64,000 nt of DNA from Paracoccaceae bacterium (lineage in GTDB: Bacteria > Pseudomonadota > Alphaproteobacteria > Rhodobacterales > Rhodobacteraceae), in contig JANSXY010000001.1 in assembly GCA_024742695.1 (NCBI GenBank), positions 186,001 to 250,000 of the forward strand, written 5' to 3'. The position numbers and the translations under genes are program-made. Below, piece by piece: positions 30,743 to 40,030 of this stretch (its first letter is position 1; every line of letters begins with the position of its first letter). The notes beneath the pieces were generated by a model. It saw only the letters and a list, made by a program, of their open reading frames with translations, searched no databases and was not told the DNA's origin.

Positions 30743-30931
30743 TGTCAACTCCCATGTTGGCACAGTGTTCTGTCCGGCGAAATTAGTGACGTGCACGGCA
30801 AAAGGAAAGCGCCTCGCGCGCGGGATTTACGCCGCGCCGCGGCGCCGGGATGCCGGCCCGCTCACGCAGCCGCGATTGGCCGTGGCGCGACCGCGCCCCT
30901 ATCTGAGGAAGACACCGTTGCGGAGGTTGCC

Positions 30932-32032
30932 ATGCGTTCCACATCCGTTCTTGCCGCCATCGCGGCGCTCGCCCTCGGCCTCGCCGCCGGATCCGAAGGG
31001 CGCGCCTTCGAGGCCTCGGTGGGCCGGATCGCCGTAGACCGGGTGGCCGACGGCCTGTCGGAACCCTGGGCCGTCGCCTTCCTGCCCGGCGGCGACCTGC
31101 TGGTGACCGAGCGTGACGGGCGGCTTTGGCGGTTCGGGCCCGATGGCGGCGCGCGGCGCGAGATTGCCGGGGTGCCGCAGGTGTTCGCGCGCGGGCAGGG
31201 CGGGCTTTTCGACGTGCTGGTGCCGCGCGACCATGCCGAGACGGCCGAGATCCTGCTGTCCTATGCCAGGCCGCAGCGCGGCGGGGCGGGCACCGCCGTC
31301 GTCGCCGCGCGGCTCGACGGCGACCGGCTGGCGGACATCCGCACCCTGTGGGAAATGCCGCCGGGGTCCAGCGGCGGGCGGCATTTCGGCGGCCGTCTGG
31401 CCGAGGCGCCGGACGGCACGATCTTCCTGAGCACCGGCGACCGCGGCGACCCGCCGCGCGCGCAGGATCCGACGGACGGGGCCGGCAAGGTGATCCGCGT
31501 CGCCCGCGACGGCGGTGTGCCGCCCGGCGGGCCGGCGATCGACCGCGCGGTGGCGGGGCTCTGGAGCATGGGCCACCGCAACCCGCAAGGCCTGGCGATA
31601 GCGCCGGATGGGGCGCTTTGGGCTTCCGAACACGGTGCGGCGGGCGGCGACGAGGTCAACGGCATCGCGCCGGGGCTCAACTACGGCTGGCCGGTAATCT
31701 CCTACGGGCGCAACTACAACGGCACGAAGATCGGCATCGGCACCGAGGCGCCGGGGATGGAACAGCCGGCGCATTTCTGGGATCCGTCGATCGCGCCTTC
31801 GGGCCATGTCGTCTATTCGGGCACGCTGTGGCCCGAATGGCGGGGGCATCACCTGATCGGGTCGCTGAAATCCGACTACATCGCGGTGCTGGACCCGCAG
31901 GCGGGCTGGGCCGAAGAGAAGCTGCGGTCGCGCGAAACGGGCCGGGTGCGCGACATCCGCGAGGCGCCGGACGGGTCGATCTGGTTCCTGTCCGTGGACC
32001 GCGGCGCGGTGTTCCGGATGACGCCGGGCTAG
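30932..32032 (+). CDS. PQQ-dependent sugar dehydrogenase (soluble aldose dehydrogenase family)
   Basis: This 366-residue exported protein has a signal peptide (to about residue 25, EGRAFEA) and the six-bladed beta-propeller of soluble aldose sugar dehydrogenases. Visible motifs are LSEPWAVAFLPGGDLLVTERDG, HFGGRLAEAPDGTIFLSTGDRG, GLWSMGHRNPQGLAIAP and WASEHGAAGGDEVN. These include the residues that hold PQQ and Ca in the family. The probable role is oxidation of sugars in the periplasm. No PQQ synthesis genes are in the window. It is divergent from the ABC binding-protein gene, and its stop overlaps the GNAT stop at CTAG. Confidence 0.9.
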   Translation: MRSTSVLAAIAALALGLAAGSEGRAFEASVGRIAVDRVADGLSEPWAVAFLPGGDLLVTERDGRLWRFGPDGGARREIAGVPQVFARGQGGLFDVLVPRDHAETAEILLSYARPQRGGAGTAVVAARLDGDRLADIRTLWEMPPGSSGGRHFGGRLAEAPDGTIFLSTGDRGDPPRAQDPTDGAGKVIRVARDGGVPPGGPAIDRAVAGLWSMGHRNPQGLAIAPDGALWASEHGAAGGDEVNGIAPGLNYGWPVISYGRNYNGTKIGIGTEAPGMEQPAHFWDPSIAPSGHVVYSGTLWPEWRGHHLIGSLKSDYIAVLDPQAGWAEEKLRSRETGRVRDIREAPDGSIWFLSVDRGAVFRMTPG

Positions 32033-32529
32033 ACCGCCGGCCGGTCGAGCGCGAGGTAGACGCTGCCCGACCAGACGCCATCGACGCAGACGGTGCGCTC
32101 CGCCCGCCCGGTCTCGGTGAAACCAAGGGCGCCGAGCAGGCCCAGCGCGGCGGCGTTGTCCGGGTCGGTATCGGCGGTGATCCGGTCGACGGCGGGGAAC
32201 CGCGCGAAGAAATGCGGCAGCGCCGCGCCCAGCGCCTCGCGCATCAGGCCCTGCCGCCAGTGATCGGGATGCAGGAAGAACCCGACCTCGGCGATCCGCC
32301 ACAGCGCCACCCGGCCGATGACACGGCTCGCGCGCTCGATCACCAGTTCCTCGCCGGCCTCGCGCGGCGTGGCGCGCATCGCGGCGAGGAAATCGCGCGT
32401 CTCGGCGAGGGTGGCATGGGGCGGGGTGCCCCAGTAGCGCATCGCGCGCGGGTCCGCCATGATCGCGTGCAGGGCCTGCAGATCGTCCGCGCGCGGCGGC
32501 CGCAGGCGCAGCCGCGCGGTCTCGATCAT
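32029..32529 (-). CDS. GNAT family N-acetyltransferase (RimJ/RimL type)
   Basis: The 166-residue protein has the RimJ/RimL-like GNAT layout: MIETARLRLRPPRADDLQALHAIMADP at the N terminus, WRQGLMREAL as the acetyl-CoA pyrophosphate loop region, and NAAALGLLGALGFTETGR as the C-terminal motif. It overlaps the stop of the upstream GlxA-like regulator gene by four bases, so the two are probably co-transcribed. The substrate is unknown. Confidence 0.85.
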   Translation of the reverse strand: MIETARLRLRPPRADDLQALHAIMADPRAMRYWGTPPHATLAETRDFLAAMRATPREAGEELVIERASRVIGRVALWRIAEVGFFLHPDHWRQGLMREALGAALPHFFARFPAVDRITADTDPDNAAALGLLGALGFTETGRAERTVCVDGVWSGSVYLALDRPAV

Positions 32530-33533
32530 ATCGACAGGCGCGCGGGCATGGCACCGTGGCTGCCGCGTTCGCGGTAGGGCGTGGTCGCGTAGTGCGCCCG
32601 GTAGCATTTCGAGAAATGCGAGGGCGAGGCGAAGCCGCAGGCCAGCGCCACGTTGATCACGCTCATGTCGGTCTGCATCAAGAGGTTGCGCGCCTTCTGC
32701 AGCCGCAGTTCCATGTAGTAGCGTTTCGGCGAACGGTTCAGGTAGCGCCGGAACAGCCGTTCCAGCTGGCGGGTCGACATCCCGACCTCGGCGGCGAGGG
32801 AGGCGGGGCTGATCGGATCCTCGATATTGGCCTCCATTTTCTGGATGACCTGGGACAGCTTCGGATGGCGTACGCCGATCCGCGTCGGGATCGAAAGGCG
32901 CTGGGTGTCCTGGTCGGTGCGGATCGAGGAATAAATCAGCAGGTCGGCCACCACGTTGGCCAGATCCTCGCCGTGATCCTGCGCGATGATCTTCAGCATC
33001 AGGTCGATCGAGGCGGTGCCGCCGGCGGTCGACATCCGGTTGCCATCGACCACGAAGACCGACTTGGTCAGCCTGACCTCCTCGAATTCCTCGGTGAAAC
33101 TGTCCTGGTTCTCCCAGTGGATCGTCGCGCGCTTGCCGTCCAGCAACCCGGCCTTCGCCAGCGCGTAGGACGCGGTGCACAGCCCGCCCATCGTCACCCC
33201 GCGCCGCGCCTCGCGGCGCAGCCAGTTCAGCACCGGTTTGGTCGTCGCGGTCTGCACCTCGACCCCGCCGCAGACCAGCACGGTGTCGTCGCGCTCGATC
33301 TCGTCCAGCCCCATGTCCAGCTGGAACGACGCGCCGTTCGAACAGGTGGCGAGCTGGCCGCCCTCGCCGGCCAGCTTCCAGGCATAGAGCTGGCGACCGG
33401 CCTCGCGGTTTGCCAGCCGCAAGGGCTCGATCGCGCAGGCGAACGACAGCATCGTGAACTTGTCCAGCAGCAGGAAGATGAAGCGGCGGGGCTTCACGTC
33501 GGTCTTCCCGGCCGAGGCACGCGTCTCGCGCAT
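32526..33533 (-). CDS. GlxA-family AraC-type transcriptional regulator, GbdR/CdhR-like
   Basis: The 335-residue regulator has an N-terminal DJ-1/PfpI-like domain (FIFLLLDKFTMLSFACAIEPLRLANR and GGLCTASYALAKAGLLDGKRATIHWE). A C-terminal pair of AraC helix-turn-helix motifs follows (RQLERLFRRYLNRSPKRYYMELRL and VALACGFASPSHFSKCYR). It resembles Pseudomonas GbdR and CdhR, which activate glycine betaine, dimethylglycine or carnitine catabolism. A dimethylglycine-dehydrogenase-like operon lies 8 kb away on the same strand, so it is a candidate regulator of that operon. The effector is inferred only. Confidence 0.88.
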   Translation of the reverse strand: MRETRASAGKTDVKPRRFIFLLLDKFTMLSFACAIEPLRLANREAGRQLYAWKLAGEGGQLATCSNGASFQLDMGLDEIERDDTVLVCGGVEVQTATTKPVLNWLRREARRGVTMGGLCTASYALAKAGLLDGKRATIHWENQDSFTEEFEEVRLTKSVFVVDGNRMSTAGGTASIDLMLKIIAQDHGEDLANVVADLLIYSSIRTDQDTQRLSIPTRIGVRHPKLSQVIQKMEANIEDPISPASLAAEVGMSTRQLERLFRRYLNRSPKRYYMELRLQKARNLLMQTDMSVINVALACGFASPSHFSKCYRAHYATTPYRERGSHGAMPARLSI

Positions 33534-33711
33534 ATTGCGACCCTGATTTGTCGTTCACGGCACACAATCAGGAAATCGCTGTCCCTTCAAGGTGGCTTAG
33601 GCGGTCCCGACGGGCGGCAAAAGGCGTGTCCAAAGCGTGCTTTGGCGGTTTGCAAGGTGCCAACATGCCCCTATAAGCGGGCGCCGAGCCACGCAATGCG
33701 AGGAGTACGAG

Positions 33712-35082
33712 ATGACCAAGGGCTGGACGAAATCCGATTGGCGCGCGAAGCCGCGGGTGCAGATGCCCGACTATCCCGACGCGGCGGCGCTGTCGGCGAT
33801 CGAGGCGCAGCTTGCCAAGTACCCGCCGCTGGTCTTCGCGGGCGAGGCGCGGCGGCTTCGGGCCGAACTGGCGGATGTCGCCGCGGGCCGGGCGTTCCTG
33901 CTGCAGGGCGGGGACTGCGCCGAAAGCTTCGCCGAGTTTTCCGCCGACAACATCCGCGACACCTTCAAGGTGATGCTGCAGATGGCCGTCGTGCTGACCT
34001 GGGGCGCGAAGCTGCCGGTCGTCAAGGTCGGCCGGATGGCGGGCCAGTTCGCCAAGCCGCGCTCGGCCCCGACCGAACTGGTCGGCGGCACGGAGCTGCC
34101 CAGCTACCGCGGCGACATCATCAACGGCTTCGAGTTCACCGCCGAGTCGCGGGTGCCGGATCCGAACCGCATGCTGATGGCCTATACCCAGGCCGCGGCC
34201 TCGCTGAACCTGTTGCGCGCCTTCTCGACCGGCGGTTTCGCCGATATCCACCGGGTGCAGAGCTGGATTTCCGGTTTCGTCGAGGAGGACGAGGCCGAGC
34301 GCTACCGCGAGATCGCCGGCCGCATCCAGGACGCGATGGATTTCATGGCCGCCGCCGGCGTGACCTCGGACACCGCGCATGAACTGGGCAAGGTGGATTT
34401 CTACACCTCGCACGAGGCGTTGCTGCTGGAATACGAAGAGGCGCTGTGCCGGATCGACTCGACCACCGGGCTGCCGGTCGCCGGATCGGGCCACATGATC
34501 TGGATCGGCGACCGCACCCGCCAGCCCGACGGCGCGCATGTCGAGTTCTGCCGCGGCGTCCAGAACCCGATCGGCCTGAAATGCGGCCCGACGACGACGG
34601 TGGAAGACCTCAAGGTGCTGATGTCCCGGCTCAACCCGCATAACGAACCCGGCCGGCTGACCCTGATCGCGCGGTTCGGCGCGGGCAAGGTGGCCGACAA
34701 CCTGCCGCGGCTGATCCGCACCGTGCGCGAGGAGGGGGCCGAGGTGGTGTGGTCCTGCGACCCGATGCACGGCAACACGATCAAGTCGTCCTCGGGCTAC
34801 AAGACCCGGCCGTTCGAGTCGGTGCTGCGCGAGGTGCGGGAGTTCTTCCAGATCCACAAGGCCGAGGGCACGATCCCCGGCGGCGTGCATTTCGAGATGA
34901 CCGGCAAGGACGTGACCGAGTGCACCGGCGGCGTCCGCGCCGTGTCGGACGAGAACCTGTCGGATCGCTACCATACCGCCTGCGATCCCCGGCTCAACGC
35001 CTCGCAATCGCTGGAACTGGCCTTCCTCGTGGCCGAGGAACTGAACGACCGGCGCACCGCCGCGCGGGCCGCCAGCGCCTGA
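33712..35082 (+). CDS. 3-deoxy-7-phosphoheptulonate synthase, class II
   Basis: This enzyme condenses PEP and erythrose-4-phosphate in the first shikimate pathway step. The 456-residue protein is the plant-like class II type: [35 protein letters not shown], and [21 protein letters not shown] are its active-site blocks. It has no sequence similarity to the E. coli AroF/G/H type. The start at 33712 is preceded by GAGGAG. It is a single gene with its own promoter region and a hairpin about 40 bases after the stop. Confidence 0.95.
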   Translation: MTKGWTKSDWRAKPRVQMPDYPDAAALSAIEAQLAKYPPLVFAGEARRLRAELADVAAGRAFLLQGGDCAESFAEFSADNIRDTFKVMLQMAVVLTWGAKLPVVKVGRMAGQFAKPRSAPTELVGGTELPSYRGDIINGFEFTAESRVPDPNRMLMAYTQAAASLNLLRAFSTGGFADIHRVQSWISGFVEEDEAERYREIAGRIQDAMDFMAAAGVTSDTAHELGKVDFYTSHEALLLEYEEALCRIDSTTGLPVAGSGHMIWIGDRTRQPDGAHVEFCRGVQNPIGLKCGPTTTVEDLKVLMSRLNPHNEPGRLTLIARFGAGKVADNLPRLIRTVREEGAEVVWSCDPMHGNTIKSSSGYKTRPFESVLREVREFFQIHKAEGTIPGGVHFEMTGKDVTECTGGVRAVSDENLSDRYHTACDPRLNASQSLELAFLVAEELNDRRTAARAASA

Positions 35083-35114
35083 TCGCCCCACCGCCGGTCA
35101 ACGGCGCGCGACCG

Positions 35115-35142
35115 AAAAAAGGGCCGGCCCACTGGGCCGGCC
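35115..35142 (-). terminator. Bidirectional terminator between DAHP synthase and PAS gene
   Basis: GGCCGGCCC (35122-35130), a three-base loop and GGGCCGGCC (35134-35142) form a perfect 9-bp stem. On the minus strand it is followed by TTTTTTCGG, a strong terminator for the PAS gene. On the plus strand the trailing TTGTC is weaker, but it may also end the DAHP synthase transcript. Confidence 0.85.
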
Positions 35143-35183
35143 TTGTCAGTTGGGTCGACAGGGAGGGAAACGGTTCACACAGG

Positions 35184-35984
35184 CTACTCGTCCGACTTGA
35201 CCAGGCGCAGATGCGCGCCGCGGGGTTTCGGGCCTTCGGGCCGGGGCGTGCCCTGGCCGGGTGTCTCGGTCGCGCGCTCGGGGCGACGCAGGGTGACGGG
35301 CGGCGCGGTGACGAACTGCGCCGGCGTCTCGGCCAGCCCCGGCGCGACGGCGGGGGCATCGTCCCCGGCGCGGGCCGGCGCGGGGTCGGGCAGCTCGTCG
35401 GGCATCGGCCGCACTGCGGGCATGCCCAGCGGCTGGCCGGCGACGACCTTGACGATCCGCGCCTCGACGAGGTCGAAGCGGCGCGGGGCGCGGCCGATCG
35501 GGCCCTCGGAGACAAGGCAGCCCAGCGCCCGGCTGACGTCTCCCAGATCGCTTTTCAGCGGCAGGATCAGCATCCGGGCCTTGAGTTCCGGCTTGCCGTA
35601 GCCCTGTTCGGCCACCAGCGTCAGGTCGGCCATCTCCGGCCCCTGGAACACGCCCTCGAGGATCTGCGCGAACTTCTGCCGCCAGGCCGGGGTGAAGAAC
35701 GAGGTCGCGGGCATGCCGCGCACTTCCATGCCCATCAGCTCGGTGCAGTGCATCCCGGCCAGCCGGAACCGCGCGATCGCGGGGGCGATCCGTTCCAGCA
35801 CGAAGGCGTATTCCAGCGCACGCTCGATCCCGCGCGGGTCGACCTCGGAGCGCAGCGGCACCTGGCGGCCGCCGCGCAGGCCTTCCCAGTAACCGAGCAC
35901 TTCCGCGGGGATCGCGGTGCGAACCGTCTTGCGCATGCCGGTCAGCGAAACCACCTTGTCGTCGCCCGCCATCGTCACGTCCAT
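35184..35984 (-). CDS. PAS domain protein (PAS_5 family)
   Basis: The 266-residue protein has a single PAS_5-type domain over about residues 20-165 (EVLGYWEGLRGGR, RGIERALEYAFVLERIAPAIARFRLAG, GMPATSFFTPAWR). A Pro/Ala-rich, probably disordered C terminus of about 90 residues ends in LRLVKSDE. No output domain is attached. The ATG at 35984 is preferred over a TTG six bases upstream because AAGGAG lies seven bases before it. PAS_5 proteins are alphaproteobacterial, and their role is unclear; the CtrA-like motif upstream hints at a cell-cycle link. Confidence 0.85.
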   Translation of the reverse strand: MDVTMAGDDKVVSLTGMRKTVRTAIPAEVLGYWEGLRGGRQVPLRSEVDPRGIERALEYAFVLERIAPAIARFRLAGMHCTELMGMEVRGMPATSFFTPAWRQKFAQILEGVFQGPEMADLTLVAEQGYGKPELKARMLILPLKSDLGDVSRALGCLVSEGPIGRAPRRFDLVEARIVKVVAGQPLGMPAVRPMPDELPDPAPARAGDDAPAVAPGLAETPAQFVTAPPVTLRRPERATETPGQGTPRPEGPKPRGAHLRLVKSDE

Positions 35985-36074
35985 CGTCAAGCTCCTTGCG
36001 CTGCGCCCCCGCGTTGCCGGAACTCGTTACATTGCCGCCGGTCTCAAGCTCTGTTAACCCTGCGGTCGAATTCG

Positions 36075-36089
36075 TTACCCGTGTGTTAA
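36075..36089. promoter_or_regulatory. CtrA-like motif TTAC-N7-TTAA between the PAS gene and yicC
   Basis: TTAC-CCGTGTG-TTAA matches seven of eight fixed bases of the CtrA consensus. A further TTAACC half-site is at 36054-36059. The spacer is divergent, so either the PAS gene (90 bases away) or yicC (41 bases away) could be the target. Confidence 0.4.
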
Positions 36090-36130
36090 GATACCCAAAA
36101 ACCGGTCAGGGCGGAGGGAAAAGTTCCCAA

Positions 36131-37042
36131 ATGGTTAATCTTGCAACGGTTTCCATGACCGGCTTCGCGACCCGGCAGGGCGGGATGCCCGGCTGGTCCT
36201 GGGCCTGGGACGTCCGGTCGGTCAACGGCAAGGGGTTCGATCTGCGGTTGCGCCTGCCCGACTGGGTGGAGGGGCTGGAGACCGCCGTGCGGGCCGAGGC
36301 GGCCGAGCGGATCCGCCGCGGATCGATCACCATCGGCCTGAAACTGGCGCGCGAGTCCGGGGCGGATGTGGCGCGGGTGAGCCCCGCCGGGCTGGAGGCC
36401 GCGCTGGCCGCGGTGGCGGCGACGATGCAGGCGGCGGGACGCCGCGGGATCGCGCTCGCCGCGCCGTCCGCCACCGAGGTGCTGGGGATGCGCGGAGTGA
36501 CCGAGCAGGGTGGCGAGACGCTGGACCCGGAGGCCGCCGCCGCGCTGCTATCGGCGCTGCGGGCCGACCTGCGCGCCGCGCTCGACGATCTCGACGCGAT
36601 GCGCCGGGCGGAGGGTCAGGCCCTTGGCCGGGTGATCCTGGCCCAGGTCGACAGGATCGCCGACCTGACCGAGGCCGCCGCGAGCGCCGCCGAGGCGCGC
36701 CGCCCGGCGGTCGCGCAACAGCTCAGGGACAATCTTGCCCGCGTGATGGCCGGCGCGGCCGAGGCCGACCCGGCGCGGGTGGCGCAGGAACTGGCGCTGC
36801 TGGCGGTGAAATCCGATGTCGCCGAGGAAATCGACCGGCTGCGCGCCCATGCCGACGCCGCGCGCGGCCACCTCGCCGATCCCGGCGCCGTGGGCCGCAA
36901 GCTGGATTTCCTGATGCAGGAGTTCCTGCGCGAGGCGAACACGCTGTGTTCGAAATCCGGCGACGCCGCGCTGACCGCCATCGGGCTTGACCTCAAACAC
37001 GTGATCGACCAGATGCGCGAGCAGGTCCAGAACGTGGAGTGA
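36131..37042 (+). CDS. YicC family endoribonuclease
   Basis: The 303-residue protein has the YicC N-terminal [30 protein letters not shown], and the C-terminal DUF1732 region ending in [35 protein letters not shown]. coli YicC is an RNase involved in sRNA decay. The ATG at 36131 sits about 14 bases after GGAGGG; the exact start is a little uncertain, as an in-frame ATG is eight codons later. gmk follows directly, the common genomic pairing. Confidence 0.92.
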   Translation: MVNLATVSMTGFATRQGGMPGWSWAWDVRSVNGKGFDLRLRLPDWVEGLETAVRAEAAERIRRGSITIGLKLARESGADVARVSPAGLEAALAAVAATMQAAGRRGIALAAPSATEVLGMRGVTEQGGETLDPEAAAALLSALRADLRAALDDLDAMRRAEGQALGRVILAQVDRIADLTEAAASAAEARRPAVAQQLRDNLARVMAGAAEADPARVAQELALLAVKSDVAEEIDRLRAHADAARGHLADPGAVGRKLDFLMQEFLREANTLCSKSGDAALTAIGLDLKHVIDQMREQVQNVE

Positions 37043-37044
37043 GC

Positions 37045-37692
37045 ATGCCGCAGCCGACCGCGCGCAAGGGTCTCTTGCTGATCCTGTCCTCGCCGTCGGG
37101 CGCGGGCAAGTCGACGCTGGCGCGGCGGCTGATGGCGTGGGATCCGACGCTGGGGTTTTCCGTCTCGGCCACCACCCGCGCGCCGCGGTCCGGCGAGGTC
37201 GACGGGCGGGAATATCACTTCACCTCGCGCGAGCTGTTCGAGCGGATGGTCGCGCAGGGCGAGATGCTGGAATACGCCGAGGTCTTCGGCAATCTTTACG
37301 GCTCGCCACGCGGCCCTGTCGACCGTGCGATGGCCGAGGGGCGCGACACGCTGTTCGATGTCGACTGGCAGGGCGGCCAGCAGATCCGCGACTCGGCGCT
37401 GGGGCGCGACGTGGTGTCGATCTTCGTGCTGCCACCCTCGATCGCGGAACTGGATCGGCGGCTGCGGGCGCGCGGCCAGGACACGGCCGAGGTGATCGCC
37501 GGGCGGATGCGGAAAAGCCGCGACGAGATCAGCCACTGGGCGGAATACGATTACGTGCTGGTCAACGAGGACATCGACGAGACCGAGGATCGGCTGAAGA
37601 CGATCGTCACCGCCGAGCGGCTGCGCCGCGACCGGCAGACCGGGCTGGCGGAATTCGTGCGCGGCCTGAACACGGAGTTCGGGGACAGATGA
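37045..37692 (+). CDS. gmk: Guanylate kinase
   Basis: Gmk phosphorylates GMP to GDP. The 215-residue protein has the P-loop [10 protein letters not shown], the GMP-binding [19 protein letters not shown], and the [10 protein letters not shown] region. The ATG at 37045 has GGAG five bases upstream; a GTG at 37039 overlapping the yicC stop is an alternative adding two residues. Its TGA overlaps the next ATG. Confidence 0.95.
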   Translation: MPQPTARKGLLLILSSPSGAGKSTLARRLMAWDPTLGFSVSATTRAPRSGEVDGREYHFTSRELFERMVAQGEMLEYAEVFGNLYGSPRGPVDRAMAEGRDTLFDVDWQGGQQIRDSALGRDVVSIFVLPPSIAELDRRLRARGQDTAEVIAGRMRKSRDEISHWAEYDYVLVNEDIDETEDRLKTIVTAERLRRDRQTGLAEFVRGLNTEFGDR

Positions 37693-38213
37693 TCTACGCG
37701 CTTGACGGCATCGCCCCCGATATCGCCCCGGACGCGTGGATCGCGCCGGATGCCAACCTGATCGGCAAGGTGGTGATCGGGGCGGCGGCCTCGGTCTGGT
37801 TCGGCGCCACGATCCGCGGCGACAACGAGGAAATCCGGCTGGGCGACGGCTCCAACATCCAGGAAAACTGCGTGCTGCATACCGATATCGGCTATCCGCT
37901 GGTGATCGGCGCGAATTGCACGATTGGCCACAAGGCGATGCTGCACGGCTGCACGATCGGCGAGGGCAGCCTGATCGGCATGGGGGCGACCGTGCTGAAC
38001 GGCGCGAGGATCGGCCGGGGCTGCCTGATCGGCGCGAACGCGCTGGTGACCGAGGGCAAGGAGATCCCCGACGGCAGCCTGGTGATGGGCGCGCCGGGCC
38101 GGGTGGTGCGGCAGCTGGACGAGGCCGCCCGCGACCGGCTGCTGTGGAGCGCGGCGCATTACCGCGAGAATGCCGCGCGGTTCCGGGCCGGCCTCGTCGC
38201 CGTTCGGACCTGA
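37689..38213 (+). CDS. Gamma carbonic anhydrase family protein
   Basis: The 174-residue protein is a left-handed beta-helix of hexapeptide repeats of the YrdA/gamma-carbonic-anhydrase type. It has [24 protein letters not shown], and His residues in [14 protein letters not shown] that match the family's metal ligands. Homologues exist with and without carbonic anhydrase activity. It overlaps gmk by four bases and probably shares the yicC-gmk transcript. Confidence 0.88.
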   Translation: MIYALDGIAPDIAPDAWIAPDANLIGKVVIGAAASVWFGATIRGDNEEIRLGDGSNIQENCVLHTDIGYPLVIGANCTIGHKAMLHGCTIGEGSLIGMGATVLNGARIGRGCLIGANALVTEGKEIPDGSLVMGAPGRVVRQLDEAARDRLLWSAAHYRENAARFRAGLVAVRT

Positions 38214-38282
38214 CCGCGACCGGGCCGCTTCGCCCCCGCACCGCTCCCGCCGCCGTCCGCCCCGATCTCGAAGGAAGCCCAG

Positions 38283-39476
38283 ATGACCGACATTCCCGAA
38301 ACCCTCGTGCGCCGCATGCCGTTCCCGGCCTCGGCCAGCCGCGCGGTGGGCACGCCGATCCAGCCCTCGGTGGTCTATGCCTCGGACGATCCCGACATGC
38401 TGGACGCGCAGTATGGCGGCGGCGTCACCGGCTACACCTACGCGCGCGAAGGGCACCCGAACGCCGACAGCCTCGCGCGCCGGATCGACGCGCTGGAGGG
38501 CGCGGAGGGCGGGCTTGTCGTGGGTTCGGGCATGGCGGCGGTGACGGCCGCGCTGATGGGCGTTCTTTCGGCGGGCGACCACGTGATCGGCGGCGATCAG
38601 CTTTACGGCCGTTCGCTGCGGCTGATGACGCTGGATCTGTCGCGCTTCGGAATCCTCACCAGCCTCGCCGATCCGACCGACGCGGCCGCGATCGAGGCCG
38701 CGATCCGGCCGGAGACGAAGATGATCCTGCTCGAGGTCGTGTCGAACCCCACGCTCAGGGTGGCCGACATGCCGGGCATCCTGGCGCTGGCGAAGGCGCG
38801 CGGCATCCTCGTCGCGGTCGACAACACCTTCACCACGCCGCGCGGCTACCGGCCCTTCGACCACGGCGCGGATATCGTGATCCATTCCGTCACCAAGATG
38901 CTTGCGGGCCATTCCGACGCGACGCTGGGCTACGTGGCGGCGCGCGACGCGGGGCTGCGCAAGGCGATCTACGATTTCGCGGTGACCACGGGCCTGACGG
39001 CCAGCCCGTTCGACTGCTGGCTCGCGGAACGCGGGCTCTATTCCTTCCACCTGCGCTACGACCGGGCGGAAGAGAACGCCGCGGCGCTGGCCGATCACCT
39101 GGCCGGCCTGCCGGGGGTGCGGCGGGTGCTGTATCCCACCCGCGCCGACCATCCCGACCATAACCGCGCCGTCGCGATCCTAGGGTCGCGTGGCGGCCAC
39201 ATGGTCAGTTTCGAGGTCGCCGGCGGCCGGGCCGCGGCCAACGCGCTGACCCGCGCGATGCCCGATCTGGCCTTCGCGCCCACCCTGGGCGACATCGGCA
39301 CGACGCTGTCGCATCCCGCCTCGTCCTCGCACCGGGCGGTCGCGGCCGAGGCGCGCGAGAGGATCGGGATCACCGAGGGGTTTTTCCGGATCTCCGTCGG
39401 GGTCGAGGACATCGGGCTTCTGTGCCGCGATTTCGGCGCCGGGGTCGCGGCGGCGGCGCGGGCGGCGTCGGAGTGA
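38283..39476 (+). CDS. Cys/Met metabolism PLP-dependent enzyme (cystathionine gamma-lyase/synthase family)
   Basis: The 397-residue fold-type I enzyme shows YTYAREGHPNADSLARRIDALEGAEG, GGDQLYGRSLRLM, DNTFTTPRGYRPFDHGAD and the PLP lysine in HSVTKMLAGHSDATLGY. SHPASSSHRAV and GFFRISVGVED complete the active site. Family members include cystathionine gamma-lyase, gamma-synthase, methionine gamma-lyase and O-acetylhomoserine sulfhydrylase; sequence does not separate these with certainty here. It is preceded by a 69-base gap after the carbonic-anhydrase-like gene. Confidence 0.88.
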   Translation: MTDIPETLVRRMPFPASASRAVGTPIQPSVVYASDDPDMLDAQYGGGVTGYTYAREGHPNADSLARRIDALEGAEGGLVVGSGMAAVTAALMGVLSAGDHVIGGDQLYGRSLRLMTLDLSRFGILTSLADPTDAAAIEAAIRPETKMILLEVVSNPTLRVADMPGILALAKARGILVAVDNTFTTPRGYRPFDHGADIVIHSVTKMLAGHSDATLGYVAARDAGLRKAIYDFAVTTGLTASPFDCWLAERGLYSFHLRYDRAEENAAALADHLAGLPGVRRVLYPTRADHPDHNRAVAILGSRGGHMVSFEVAGGRAAANALTRAMPDLAFAPTLGDIGTTLSHPASSSHRAVAAEARERIGITEGFFRISVGVEDIGLLCRDFGAGVAAAARAASE

Positions 39477-39480
39477 ACCG

Positions 39481-39849
39481 TCACGCGGGCCGGTCCACCG
39501 CCTCGAAGTCGATCCCGGGAACGACCTGCGCGAGATGCCCGGCCAGCGCGCCGCCGCACCGCGACGGCAGGCCGAAGCCGCGCACCGTGCCCGCGTAGCC
39601 CAGGTCGGACAGCCGCCGGGCGACGGCGATCGGGTCGCACCCGTCGGCGGCCAGCACGGCATGGATGACATCGGGTCGAACCCTGGCCAGCAACGCCTCG
39701 TCCAGCGCCGAGAATGGCGCGACCAGGATCGTCGCGCCGGCAACCCCGTCGAAGGCGTCGGGCCGTTCCTGAACCGGCCCGAGGATGAGCACGCGGCGGC
39801 GTGGGCACGGCATCGGCGGCGTGACGGCGGAAGCGGTCGATCTGGCCAT
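39481..39849 (-). CDS. Conserved hypothetical protein, receiver-like fold
   Basis: This 122-residue minus-strand gene lies between two plus-strand genes. Its core reads RRVLILGPVQERPDAFDGVAGATILVAPFSALDEALLARVRPDVIHAVLAADGCDP and resembles a response-regulator receiver in the order of strands and helices. It lacks the acidic pocket and Lys. I recall similar Rhodobacterales proteins of unknown function. The start may instead be ATG 39813 (110 residues); neither has a clear ribosome site. Confidence 0.65.
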   Translation of the reverse strand: MARSTASAVTPPMPCPRRRVLILGPVQERPDAFDGVAGATILVAPFSALDEALLARVRPDVIHAVLAADGCDPIAVARRLSDLGYAGTVRGFGLPSRCGGALAGHLAQVVPGIDFEAVDRPA

Positions 39850-40030
39850 GCGGGAGGGTTCCGGGCTTTCCTGCGGTCGATGCCGGATAGGGCGGCGCAA
39901 GCACAGGTTGAATCGTTCCGGCGGGCAACTCAACGCTCACTCGCGTCGTGGATTTACAAAGTCGCGACTGCCGCGCAGGCTTCGGTCGCGCGGAACCGCC
40001 CGCGCACGGGCAGCGAGACAGGAGACGGGG

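Noticed and set aside
29378-30931. Long N-terminal extension of the sugar dehydrogenase frame
   Set aside because: It is antisense to the ABC binding-protein gene; a signal peptide and ribosome site at 30932 mark the true start.
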